Below the pieces are notes generated by a model that saw nothing but the letters and a program-made list of their open reading frames with translations, was not told the DNA's origin and searched no databases. The position numbers and the translations under genes are program-made. A stretch of DNA of 64,000 bases from the NCBI RefSeq assembly GCF_003131205.1, contig NZ_QFFY01000004.1, positions 186,001 to 250,000 on the forward strand. Direction: 5' to 3'. How positions within the stretch are numbered: the first letter of the stretch is position 1; every line of letters starts with the position of its first letter. Source of the DNA: Occallatibacter savannae. GTDB taxonomy: Bacteria > Acidobacteriota > Terriglobia > Terriglobales > Acidobacteriaceae. Positions 1 to 7,200 of the stretch are shown here, piece after piece.

Positions 1-357
1 TTCTGCTGGACTCCGTTTCCGTGGGTACTGGGCTTCATCGAGTGCTTCTTCATGCCGGGAAGGGTGCGGGAGTTCAATGCGATTCAGGCAGCGGGGATTG
101 CGGCTGCGCTGGGCATTACGATTCCGACGTACGCACCTCCGGTAAATGTCACGGTGAATGTGCCGGCTGGTACGGGATACCCGGCGGCGGCTCCGGCCTA
201 TCCAGCAACTCCGGCGTATCCGGCCGCTCCGCCGTACACAACTTACAATCCCGCGAACACCGCGCTGCAACCAGACACGTTGATCGCCTGCAGCAAATGC
301 CAGAAGACGAATCCCGTCGGCGCGAAATTCTGCTCGGGCTGTGGGAACGCGCTGTAG
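1..357 (+). CDS. TM2-domain protein with C-terminal zinc ribbon (5' end missing)
   Basis: The reading frame is open from the first base of the window, so the start lies upstream; a Met at position 52 is internal. The visible N-terminal part (PWVLGFIECFFMPGRVREFN) resembles the second membrane segment and the closing loop of TM2 domains. A Pro/Ala/Tyr-rich linker of about 40 residues follows. The last 25 residues form a zinc ribbon with two CxxC pairs (CSKC and CSGC). TM2 domains span the membrane twice; the linker and ribbon are probably cytoplasmic. The function of such proteins is not established. The domain calls are by eye. Confidence 0.75.
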   Translation, partial: FCWTPFPWVLGFIECFFMPGRVREFNAIQAAGIAAALGITIPTYAPPVNVTVNVPAGTGYPAAAPAYPATPAYPAAPPYTTYNPANTALQPDTLIACSKCQKTNPVGAKFCSGCGNAL

Positions 358-361
358 GGCA

Positions 362-375
362 GTTCACAGTTCGTA
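362..375. repeat. Heptamer repeat, two units (GTTCACA, GTTCGTA)
   Basis: Two consecutive 7-nt units start just after the stop codon of the zinc-ribbon gene. The same two heptamers recur next to each other near 39974-39987 (see that entry). It is too short to stand alone; the recurrence at a second gene end is what makes it notable. Confidence 0.4.
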
Positions 376-454
376 ATTGTTGCCGTTATCCGCCCACACT
401 TGAGCGTTTGGGTTTGCACCTCGTACAATCCCTCTACTCTGATACGGTCTTAGA

Positions 455-1537
455 ATGAAACTGCGAGGCGCGATAAAACAGAGCGACCTTGTAGCGATCA
501 CCGCGTTCTCCTTACTTTTCCCGATATTGGAACTAACAACACGTGGGCTCTACTGGCAGCGCGTCGAAGGATGGCTGGATAACGGGAGCTACATCGAGAT
601 TGCCAATGTCATCCGATTCGGGGGGCCGACGGCAGAGCAGCACTTTTGGGGGCTACCAGCTGTAATCGCATTGCTGGAGCGCTTGTTCTCGGTTTCAGGA
701 TATGCCGCAATCATTGCGGTGTCGCTTGCCGGCTCGATCGTTGCCACATTCCTGGTTTATCGGCTCTACGGCGCTGCAGTTACCGCCGCTTTCATCATCC
801 TCTCCCCCGAGTGGGTCCGCCTTTCCATTCTAGGGGGAAGTGAGCCACTATTCATGGCACTTCTCCTCTGCGCATGGCTCCTGTTCAGAAGAGATCAGGC
901 GCTGTTGGCGGTGACCGTGGCGTCGCTTGCATCTATCGTCCGGCCGCTCGGGGTGATTGCAGTTTGCGCCTTCGGCCTCGTCTTGCTGATGAGATGGGAA
1001 CTGCGCAGACTCGCGATTGTGATAGGTTGCTCTGCGCTGATTGCTTTGGGATATTTTGCCTGGGTGAGGCACACAAGTGGAGACCCATTCATCAACTTCA
1101 AGCTCTACACTTCAGTCGACTGGCCTTCAGGAAATCCCGTGTCCTTCCCTTTCGTTCGACTTATAACGAGCTTCATTCGAATCTCCAGAGACGGCTATTG
1201 GACTCGATTGGTACAGCCGCTGTTTTGTCTCATGCTTGTTTCGCTCAGCATCTTCTTCGCGCCAAAGCATGCTTTCGCGGTTATCCGGCGATTCCCTGCC
1301 GAACTGACGTTTGTAATCGGCTACCTGTGCTTCATCGTGTGTTGGAATTACAACGATCTCGCACGGTTCTTGCCCAGATTGACCATCCCCATTTACCCCT
1401 TCTTATTGTTTTCGGTGCAGGATCGGCTTCCTACAAATCCATATCTTCTATGGCTGCTTGTGATCATTTCGGCGCTCATCGCAAGCGTTGATCTGGTTGG
1501 TTTCAAAGCGGTCTTAGGCTTCGGACTCCATAATTAG
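455..1537 (+). CDS. Polytopic membrane protein, GT-C glycosyltransferase-like
   Basis: This 360-residue protein has about eight to ten hydrophobic segments spread over its whole length. The N-terminal part shows a short charged loop after the first segment (WLDNGSYIEIANVIRFGGP), which recalls the acidic first periplasmic loop of GT-C polyprenyl-phosphate-dependent mannosyl or arabinosyl transferases. It could therefore transfer a sugar to a lipid or cell-envelope glycan, but no diagnostic motif proves this. The ATG at 455 has no strong Shine-Dalgarno sequence. It stands alone: the next gene lies on the opposite strand. Confidence 0.6.
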   Translation: MKLRGAIKQSDLVAITAFSLLFPILELTTRGLYWQRVEGWLDNGSYIEIANVIRFGGPTAEQHFWGLPAVIALLERLFSVSGYAAIIAVSLAGSIVATFLVYRLYGAAVTAAFIILSPEWVRLSILGGSEPLFMALLLCAWLLFRRDQALLAVTVASLASIVRPLGVIAVCAFGLVLLMRWELRRLAIVIGCSALIALGYFAWVRHTSGDPFINFKLYTSVDWPSGNPVSFPFVRLITSFIRISRDGYWTRLVQPLFCLMLVSLSIFFAPKHAFAVIRRFPAELTFVIGYLCFIVCWNYNDLARFLPRLTIPIYPFLLFSVQDRLPTNPYLLWLLVIISALIASVDLVGFKAVLGFGLHN

Positions 1538-1599
1538 CGGCCGGCCAGCTATGGATGCTTCACCGATCAGACACGACCACACCAGACAGTGTGCAACTC

Positions 1600-2427
1600 T
1601 CAGTGAAGTTTGAAATGGACCACGATTGACATCTTGATTGGGATGGGATCCTTGCCTTTTCTGGCTGGCTTGAACCTATATTTCTCCACGGCTTCCAGTG
1701 CCTTCTCGTTGAATTGCTCGTTGGTGCCCTGTTCGACTCTCAAAGCCTGCGGTTCTCCCTTGGCATCAACCACAAGGCGAACTAGACACAGACCTTCGAC
1801 ATTCCGCAGTTCGGGAGGCCACTCAGCCTCGGCTGTTGCGAGCGCAACAGGGGCTGTAACGTCTGATTTCACTTTCCCGAGTTGCTTCGCCAACTCCGGT
1901 GTCGCCGGAACTTGGCCCACAGAGGGCAAGAGGCCGGGTAGCGGTTCTTTCGGGGCAGGAAAAAGCTTTTGTATCGGCGCTGATTTGAGCCTGAGCCGAA
2001 CAGAGGTTGTTCCGTCCTTACCCTCTAACTTGATCCTGCAAGCGGTCAGCTTAATCTCGAGTTCCTGCGCAATGGCCACTGCAGTTCCATCTTTGGTTCC
2101 GGGTGAGAAGCGATCAACCTCAGCAATACTCATCGCGGCTTTGTCGATGTCGTCATTGAACGGATAGAGCGGGGACACTTTCTCAGATCGCCCCTGTGCG
2201 TTGACGACCAGAGAGAGCCTGACGATTCCAGCCCCTTCGTATTCGCAACTATTCGAGACGACAGCAGAAAAGTCAGTTTGAGCCAATTGGGGAGACTGAA
2301 TGCCATCTTCGCTGTAGAAGATCGCACCCTTCGGCACTGGCTCCTGAGTACTCTGTGCTGCGGCTCTGTCACACACAATCGGGAGACATAGTATCGGGAG
2401 AAAAGCCAGGCCGCTGCGTACAATCAT
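1600..2427 (-). CDS. Secreted protein with two TonB C-terminal-like halves
   Basis: This 275-residue protein begins with a signal peptide (residues 1-25, ending AAAQ). Residues about 200-275 fit the TonB C-terminal fold: a 'CLVRLVVDAKGEPQALRV' strand-turn-strand and a 'NEKALEAVEKYRFKPA' helix. Residues about 55-135 look like a degenerate first copy (VRLSLVVNAQGRSEKV). Unlike true TonB there is no long Pro-rich spacer, and a cleavable signal replaces the membrane anchor, so it is probably periplasmic rather than an energy transducer. AGGAG lies five bases before the ATG. It is 33 nt downstream of the VWA gene and probably cotranscribed with it. Confidence 0.7.
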   Translation of the reverse strand: MIVRSGLAFLPILCLPIVCDRAAAQSTQEPVPKGAIFYSEDGIQSPQLAQTDFSAVVSNSCEYEGAGIVRLSLVVNAQGRSEKVSPLYPFNDDIDKAAMSIAEVDRFSPGTKDGTAVAIAQELEIKLTACRIKLEGKDGTTSVRLRLKSAPIQKLFPAPKEPLPGLLPSVGQVPATPELAKQLGKVKSDVTAPVALATAEAEWPPELRNVEGLCLVRLVVDAKGEPQALRVEQGTNEQFNEKALEAVEKYRFKPARKGKDPIPIKMSIVVHFKLH

Positions 2428-2460
2428 TTGGCTCCTGAGATTGAATGAAGTTATTCGACC

Positions 2461-3408
2461 CTACCCCTTCGGGCGTAACGCCTCGCGACGTTCATTCGAA
2501 GCATTGCCGGCAGAGGCCGCACAAGGATACAGGGAGGATGGGTAGGACAGGCTGATGCTTTTTCTAAGCGGAGAGCTGAGGCTGAGCTGCCAATTCTGGA
2601 TTTTCTGAGCTGGTTGCACCCATCCCCGAGTCGGTGTCACTTCCAATTCCAGAGTGTATTGATGTTCGAGTTGCAAGATCAGCTGACCTGGGCTATTCAA
2701 TTGCCCTTGCATCTGAGAAACCCCGCCGCCAGTTGCTTTTGCAAAAATACTTAGAAAGGTCGGTCCAGCTTTTTCTTGAGGCGTAGCTGCATAAGGATCT
2801 GATTTGATAACGGCCAGTACTGGTACGCCAGCCCTGACTAGCTCATCCTGAACATCTACACGGGAAAGCCTGCCCGAATTGTTATCCCCATCCGAGATCA
2901 CGATGATGACATCGCCCCGTCTATGGGGGGTCAACATCTGCAACGCGCGTCCGATGTTATCCCAAAGCGGCGTGTCTGGTCCGTTCGATTTACTGACGGG
3001 CTTCCAGGTGAGGATTTCGGGGAGCCGCTCCTTCAAGGGACCTAGATTCATGAAATCCGTCTGCTTGGAATCTTGACCTGCGAATACCAGAAACGCCACC
3101 GTGTCATCGACCGGAACTGCGGAAAGGGCTTCGCCCACAGCTTGATCCACGAGAAGCTTCGAACTGGTCATGCTGCGGCTGCGATCGAGGACAAACAGAA
3201 TCCGGCGCGCGGCAGGTGGAGGATCTACTGCACGGATCGAAATCTCATAGCCCTTCGCAGTCGCCCGAAAATCATTCACAGTCAATATTTCGGTTCTGTT
3301 CCCGGAGAAAGCGATCACAGGAGCTGACGTCGGGCAGGACAATTGAGCCGAGGAGCTTCCGGTCTCGAGCAACGCAGCCAAAATAAGGCACGACAAATGT
3401 GCTTTCAT
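2461..3408 (-). CDS. Secreted von Willebrand factor A domain protein
   Basis: This 315-residue protein has an N-terminal signal sequence (MKAHLSCLILAALLETGSSS) and a VWA domain that starts near residue 65. The metal-site motif DRSRSMTSS (a D-x-S-x-S site) and a later acidic strand (IIVISDGDNN) are intact. VWA domains usually mediate metal-dependent protein contacts. ATG at 3408 is preferred over an upstream TTG at 3441 because the signal peptide follows it directly. The downstream neighbour on the same strand is the TonB-C protein. Partners are unknown. Confidence 0.75.
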   Translation of the reverse strand: MKAHLSCLILAALLETGSSSAQLSCPTSAPVIAFSGNRTEILTVNDFRATAKGYEISIRAVDPPPAARRILFVLDRSRSMTSSKLLVDQAVGEALSAVPVDDTVAFLVFAGQDSKQTDFMNLGPLKERLPEILTWKPVSKSNGPDTPLWDNIGRALQMLTPHRRGDVIIVISDGDNNSGRLSRVDVQDELVRAGVPVLAVIKSDPYAATPQEKAGPTFLSIFAKATGGGVSQMQGQLNSPGQLILQLEHQYTLELEVTPTRGWVQPAQKIQNWQLSLSSPLRKSISLSYPSSLYPCAASAGNASNERREALRPKG

Positions 3409-3602
3409 GACGCCGCCCGGGCCGAAAAACTTCTGAATCAAATCGCGTGGGAGATACTACCACACCATGTCAGAGCCGGAGAGCATAGCACCGTGGGCGA
3501 ATAGTCGCCGGTACGAAATCAATTCAAGCGATTGGCAGGAGAGCGTCTCTGCGCGCTGATATGAGCGCGAACAGCGTCACCGTTCGGAATTTCTGCGACG
3601 GC

Positions 3603-3621
3603 GTCATGCGGTAAGCATGAC
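3603..3621. other. Inverted repeat in the 283-nt gap between two minus-strand genes
   Basis: The gap 3409-3691 has no gene that I can support. It holds a perfect 7-bp inverted repeat (GTCATGC / GCATGAC, 5-nt loop) at 3603-3621 and a 6-bp one (CGCGCT / AGCGCG) at 3552-3569. Either could be a weak transcription end for the upstream gene at 3692-4609, but neither is followed by a T run on the minus strand. Confidence 0.35.
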
Positions 3622-3691
3622 TTTGCCAGAGTTGTTGTCGCCAATGGGGTCAAGCACACGCTCACCCTTAGCGCTGACACAGTGACGTTAG

Positions 3692-4609
3692 CTACATGTT
3701 TGCGTGGCCAGCGCGCATGGCTTCGTTGAACTGGGGCTTGGTGAAGTTGAGCGCGGCGTCGCGAAGTGCTTCGTACTCGGCGGCGCGGGCCATCAGAGTT
3801 GGCGTGGCGGCGGCGTATTCGCCATCGAGAGTCATCAGGCCTTCGCCGGCTTCGTGGCTGGCCATGCGGAGCAGGTCGGCCTCGCTGGTGTTGAGGTACT
3901 GCGCGTCGCGCGGATCGGCGATCCAGACGGGCTTGCTGTTGCCCAGAACTCCGGAGAGCCAGTAGACCTTGCTGAGCAGGTAGCGGAGGCGTTCCTTGTC
4001 GTCGGTTTCGGTGAAGACAAATTTCTTCTGCCAGCGGCTGTAGAAGCGCGTGGTGACGGGAACGGGCTGGCGGTTGCCGGACTTGAGGAACTCGAGCTGG
4101 CCGAAGTCGACGGTCTTGCGGATCGCGTTGTAGATGAAGGACTCGGCGTAGGGCTGTTCCATCGCGGGGACGATTTCAGCGAAGGTGACGGTGACGGATG
4201 CGGCGACTTTGGCGTGCAGGTTGTGAGTGCCGCCGTCTTCGAGGCGGATTTCGCCGTGAACGATGTACGTGTCCGCGCCGGAGGTGGAGCGGTGGAACGG
4301 CCACTGGAACTTGCCGAAGGCGAGGGGCAGGCCGCCGAGGGTCACGTAGCACTCGGGGCGCGGGTTGCGCAGGCGCTTGGCCTCGGCCGCAAGGTGAGCG
4401 GTCATTTCGGGGAGCAGGTTCGGCTTGTCGAAGTCGAAGGCCTCGGTCAGTTCGAGCTGGAGGCGGCGTTCGTCGTTGCCGGGGAGGCCGAGCGAGAAGA
4501 TCTGCGTGGGCTGACCGTTCAGATCGGCTTCAGTGGCGGAGACGAGCTTGAGACCGGCCTTAGCGGCGGCCGCTTCGATGGCGGTGACGAGCGATGCTTT
4601 CGTTGTCAT
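3692..4609 (-). CDS. Conserved-looking cytoplasmic protein of unknown function
   Basis: I do not recognise the family. The 305-residue product has no signal peptide or membrane segment. It has mixed alpha/beta character, with an N-terminal helix (MTTKASLVTAIEAAAAKAG) and several regular amphipathic stretches, and a C-terminal helical region. The frame continues upstream to 4744, but the extension is Cys/Pro-rich and gene-unlike; the ATG at 4609 has an AGG about nine bases ahead and is the better start. It is divergent from the ABC ATPase gene at 4775. Confidence 0.7.
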   Translation of the reverse strand: MTTKASLVTAIEAAAAKAGLKLVSATEADLNGQPTQIFSLGLPGNDERRLQLELTEAFDFDKPNLLPEMTAHLAAEAKRLRNPRPECYVTLGGLPLAFGKFQWPFHRSTSGADTYIVHGEIRLEDGGTHNLHAKVAASVTVTFAEIVPAMEQPYAESFIYNAIRKTVDFGQLEFLKSGNRQPVPVTTRFYSRWQKKFVFTETDDKERLRYLLSKVYWLSGVLGNSKPVWIADPRDAQYLNTSEADLLRMASHEAGEGLMTLDGEYAAATPTLMARAAEYEALRDAALNFTKPQFNEAMRAGHANM

Positions 4610-4774
4610 GGATGACCTGCTACTGAGGATTGGTGCAGCTTCAATTTTAGAGCATGTGCGGAGCATTTCCCGACAGCACGTTGAGCCGGCCCCGGCGCCT
4701 GTGGGAGGAACTCGTTCCGCTGCAGGGCATTCGGCTTGTGGCACGGAGTTTTCGCGAGAGGCGTGACGGGTACA

Positions 4775-5548
4775 ATGAGTGCTGTGCAGGCAGAAGCGTC
4801 GACACCCATCATTCTTGCTGACCGTTTGAGCAAGGTTTATGCGGCCGGCAAGATCATGGTTGCGGCTGTGCGCGAAGTGTCCTTTTCGGTGCAGCCGGGC
4901 GAGTTTGTAGCGATTGTGGGTCCGTCGGGGTCGGGCAAGTCGACTCTCTTCTACCTTTTAGGTGGATTGACGAAGGCCAGCGATGGGCGGGTGCTGATCG
5001 ATGGCGTGGATTTTGCCACGCTGAGCGATGCGGAGCGAACGCGGCTGCGCAGGCGCAGGATTGGGTTTGTCTTCCAGAAGTTCAATCTGCTGCCGACGCT
5101 ATCCGCGATCGCCAACGTTGAGATTGCATATCAGATCAGCGGGCGCAAGGAGCCGATGGACCGGCGATACCTGGAGCACCTGTCGGATCTGCTGTCGATT
5201 CGGGGCAGGCTGAATCATCGGCCGTCGGAGTTGAGCGGCGGAGAGCAGCAGCGGGTGGCGATCGCGCGGGCTCTGGTTACGCGGCCGGCCATTGTGCTGG
5301 CGGACGAGCCGACGGGGAATCTGGACACGAAGAATTCAGACGCGGTGTTGAAGATGCTGGTCAGGTCGAACCAGGAACTGGGGCAGACGACGCTGATGAT
5401 CACGCACAATCCCGAAGCTGCGGCGATTGCGGGGCGCATCCTGCACATGCGGGATGGGGAGATTGTGAGGATCGAGGCGGGGTCGGGCAATTTCGGCGGG
5501 GCGGCCGAGGTTTCTCCGGCGGCGGGCGGGGGTATCCCTGCTGTTTGA
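4775..5548 (+). CDS. ABC transporter ATPase, LolD/MacB type
   Basis: This 257-residue cytoplasmic ATPase has all nucleotide-binding motifs: Walker A GPSGSGKST (49-57), Q-loop Gln101 in FVFQKFNLLPT, signature LSGGEQQ (153-159), Walker B AIVLADEPT (172-180) and switch His211. The FQxFNLLP Q-loop and the DEPTGNLD text are typical of the LolD/FtsE/MacB branch, which pairs with permeases of the FtsX/MacB fold. No permease gene is adjacent. The nearest matching permease in the window (30525-31817) lacks an ATPase of its own. A Gly/Ala/Pro-rich tail of about 30 residues follows the core. The ATG at 4775 is preferred over one at 4736 because homology begins just after it. Confidence 0.85.
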   Translation: MSAVQAEASTPIILADRLSKVYAAGKIMVAAVREVSFSVQPGEFVAIVGPSGSGKSTLFYLLGGLTKASDGRVLIDGVDFATLSDAERTRLRRRRIGFVFQKFNLLPTLSAIANVEIAYQISGRKEPMDRRYLEHLSDLLSIRGRLNHRPSELSGGEQQRVAIARALVTRPAIVLADEPTGNLDTKNSDAVLKMLVRSNQELGQTTLMITHNPEAAAIAGRILHMRDGEIVRIEAGSGNFGGAAEVSPAAGGGIPAV

Positions 5549-5573
5549 CCCTGTTTAGGGCGCCCGGTATACT
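5545..5573 (+). promoter_or_regulatory. Sigma-70-type promoter for the tRNA pair
   Basis: A -35 box TTGACC (5545-5550) and a -10 box TATACT (5568-5573) are separated by exactly 17 nt, and the tRNA-Gly 5' end lies 16 nt after the -10 box. The -35 box overlaps the stop codon of the ABC ATPase gene. This is the clearest promoter in the window. Confidence 0.8.
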
Positions 5574-5588
5574 CAGACTTGCAGTTAA

Positions 5589-5663
5589 GCGGGAGTAGCT
5601 CAGTGGTAGAGCATCGCCTTGCCAAGGCGAGGGTCGCGAGTTCAAATCTCGTCTCCCGCTCCA
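5589..5663 (+). tRNA. tRNA-Gly (GCC anticodon)
   Basis: A full cloverleaf can be drawn. The acceptor stem pairs GCGGGAG (5589-5595) with CTCCCGC (5653-5659), followed by discriminator T and an encoded CCA (5661-5663). The D arm is AGCTCAGTGGTAGAGC. The anticodon stem TCGCC/GGCGA encloses the loop TTGCCAA with anticodon GCC at 5621-5623. The T arm contains GTTCAAATC. This decodes GGC/GGU glycine codons. Confidence 0.97.
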
Positions 5664-5733
5664 ATCGCCCTCCGGCGCCAGCCGGGTTGGCTACGGCGAT
5701 TTGGGGCGCACAGTAGGAAGACAGCCCTGCCAA

Positions 5734-5808
5734 GGCGCGGTACCCAAGTGGTAAGGGAGAGGTCTGCAAAACCTTTATGCGCCGGTTCGATCCCGGCCCG
5801 CGCCTCCA
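5734..5808 (+). tRNA. tRNA-Cys (GCA anticodon)
   Basis: The acceptor stem pairs GGCGCGG (5734-5740) with CCGCGCC (5798-5804), followed by discriminator T and an encoded CCA (5806-5808). The anticodon loop CTGCAAA carries GCA at 5766-5768. The T loop is GGTTCGATCCC. It begins 70 nt after tRNA-Gly with no promoter of its own visible, so the two are probably processed from one transcript. Confidence 0.97.
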
Positions 5809-5910
5809 ATTTCTCCGAAAAACCAAACAAGTGCGTAGCGCAGGCGAATTCGTCACATCGGGCCTAGGTTTGTTCTGGTCGAGCTCGATTGCGGTTCTTT
5901 CGGCGGAGTT

Positions 5911-7200
5911 TCACGGGCCGACGTCGAGGCCGGCGGCGGATTGGAGCTGGGCGAGGGCGTCGAGGTATGCGGCGAGTTGCTGGTGGTAGGCGAGCTGGGT
6001 GGCGCGGTAGGTGCGCTCGGCGTCGAGAAAATCGAGGACGGAGGCGCCGCCTTTATGGAAAGAGAAGTCCTCGATGTCGAGGGATTCTTTTGCGGCGCCG
6101 AGGTAGGTTTTCTCGTAGAGATTGAGCCGGTTCCGGGCGGAGTCGAACTGGGCGTAGGCGGAGTCGACGTCCTGAAGGACCTGGTTCTGCGCTGCCTGGG
6201 CGAGGAAGTCGGCGCGGAGTTGTTCGGACTTGGTGCGCGCGATCTCGCCCTGGTTGCGGTTGAAGATGGGGATCTGAATCGAGGCGAAGCCGAGGCCCAT
6301 GGCGTTCGTCGTGCTGCCCTTGGGATAGAAGGGCTCGAACCATTGGGGGCCGGGCATTTCGTTGCCGGTGTGCAGGAATGAGGCGCCGATGGTGGGGTCG
6401 GGCCAGCGATTGGCCTGGGCGACGCGCACGTCCGCTGCGGCTTTCAGACGAGTGGTTTCGGCTGACTTGAGGTCAGGCCGATTCTGAAGGGCGAGCTTGC
6501 GCAGGTCGTCGAGCCTGGAATCGAATGGCTCGGCTTTGAGCTCTCCGCTCACGTCGAAGTCTTCGGGCAGCGTGGCATTGCCGAGCAGGCCGCGCAGAGT
6601 GGCCTTCGCTGTTTTCAGGGCGAGGGTGGCGTCGTCGAGATCGGTTTCAAATTGAAGAGTCTGCAACTGGATGCGTAGAAAATCGGCGCGCGCGATTTCG
6701 CCGGCCTGCAGCATCTCGCGGTTGAGGTCGACGGTGTGCTGATAGTTGGCGAGGTTGTCGCGGGCGAACTGCAGGTCTGACTTTGCCTGCAGCGCGGCGA
6801 CGAAGGCCTGGTGCAGGTTTAGCGTGAGTGTTCGACGTGCATCTGCGGCGTCAGTCTGCGAGATCTGCGTCGCCAGCTTTGCGGAGCGGATACGTGCGGA
6901 GCGCTTGCCCCCGATTTCGAATTCCTGGTAAATGCCGATGGTGGCGGATGTTGTGTCGTTTTGCAGAGTGGGGTTGGGACGCGTGGCGGCTGTGATCTCG
7001 GCCGCCTTATTGGAGACGACGCTCTGCTCCTGCGCGCGCAGGGTGGGGTTCGAACGCACGAAGAGATCGTTGAGCTGCTGCCAGGTGTAGCTCTGTGGCT
7101 GTTGAGCGGAACACGAGGCTGCGAGGACTCCGGCAGTAGAGATCGCAAGGATGGTCGCGCTTGCTCTGAGACGACTCATGCGCGAGATGAAGTTGTTCAT
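5911..7200 (-). CDS. Outer-membrane efflux channel (TolC/CzcC family)
   Basis: This 429-residue protein forms the outer-membrane duct of a metal RND pump. An N-terminal signal sequence ends near residue 32 (AASCSAQQ; a weak lipobox is possible). Two repeats of long amphipathic helices with short beta segments follow, as in the outer-membrane efflux family (SNPTLRAQEQ and NRPDLKSAETTRLKAAADVRVAQA are the recurring NPxL-type helix starts). The ATG at 7200 overlaps the pump gene's stop by four bases, so the upstream extension of the frame to 7749 is not used. It is the last gene of the operon. Confidence 0.88.
   Translation of the reverse strand: MNNFISRMSRLRASATILAISTAGVLAASCSAQQPQSYTWQQLNDLFVRSNPTLRAQEQSVVSNKAAEITAATRPNPTLQNDTTSATIGIYQEFEIGGKRSARIRSAKLATQISQTDAADARRTLTLNLHQAFVAALQAKSDLQFARDNLANYQHTVDLNREMLQAGEIARADFLRIQLQTLQFETDLDDATLALKTAKATLRGLLGNATLPEDFDVSGELKAEPFDSRLDDLRKLALQNRPDLKSAETTRLKAAADVRVAQANRWPDPTIGASFLHTGNEMPGPQWFEPFYPKGSTTNAMGLGFASIQIPIFNRNQGEIARTKSEQLRADFLAQAAQNQVLQDVDSAYAQFDSARNRLNLYEKTYLGAAKESLDIEDFSFHKGGASVLDFLDAERTYRATQLAYHQQLAAYLDALAQLQSAAGLDVGP

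Noticed and set aside
5589..5808. tRNA pair as an integration site for a mobile element
   Set aside because: There is no integrase gene, no direct repeat of a tRNA 3' end and no change in composition on either side within the window.
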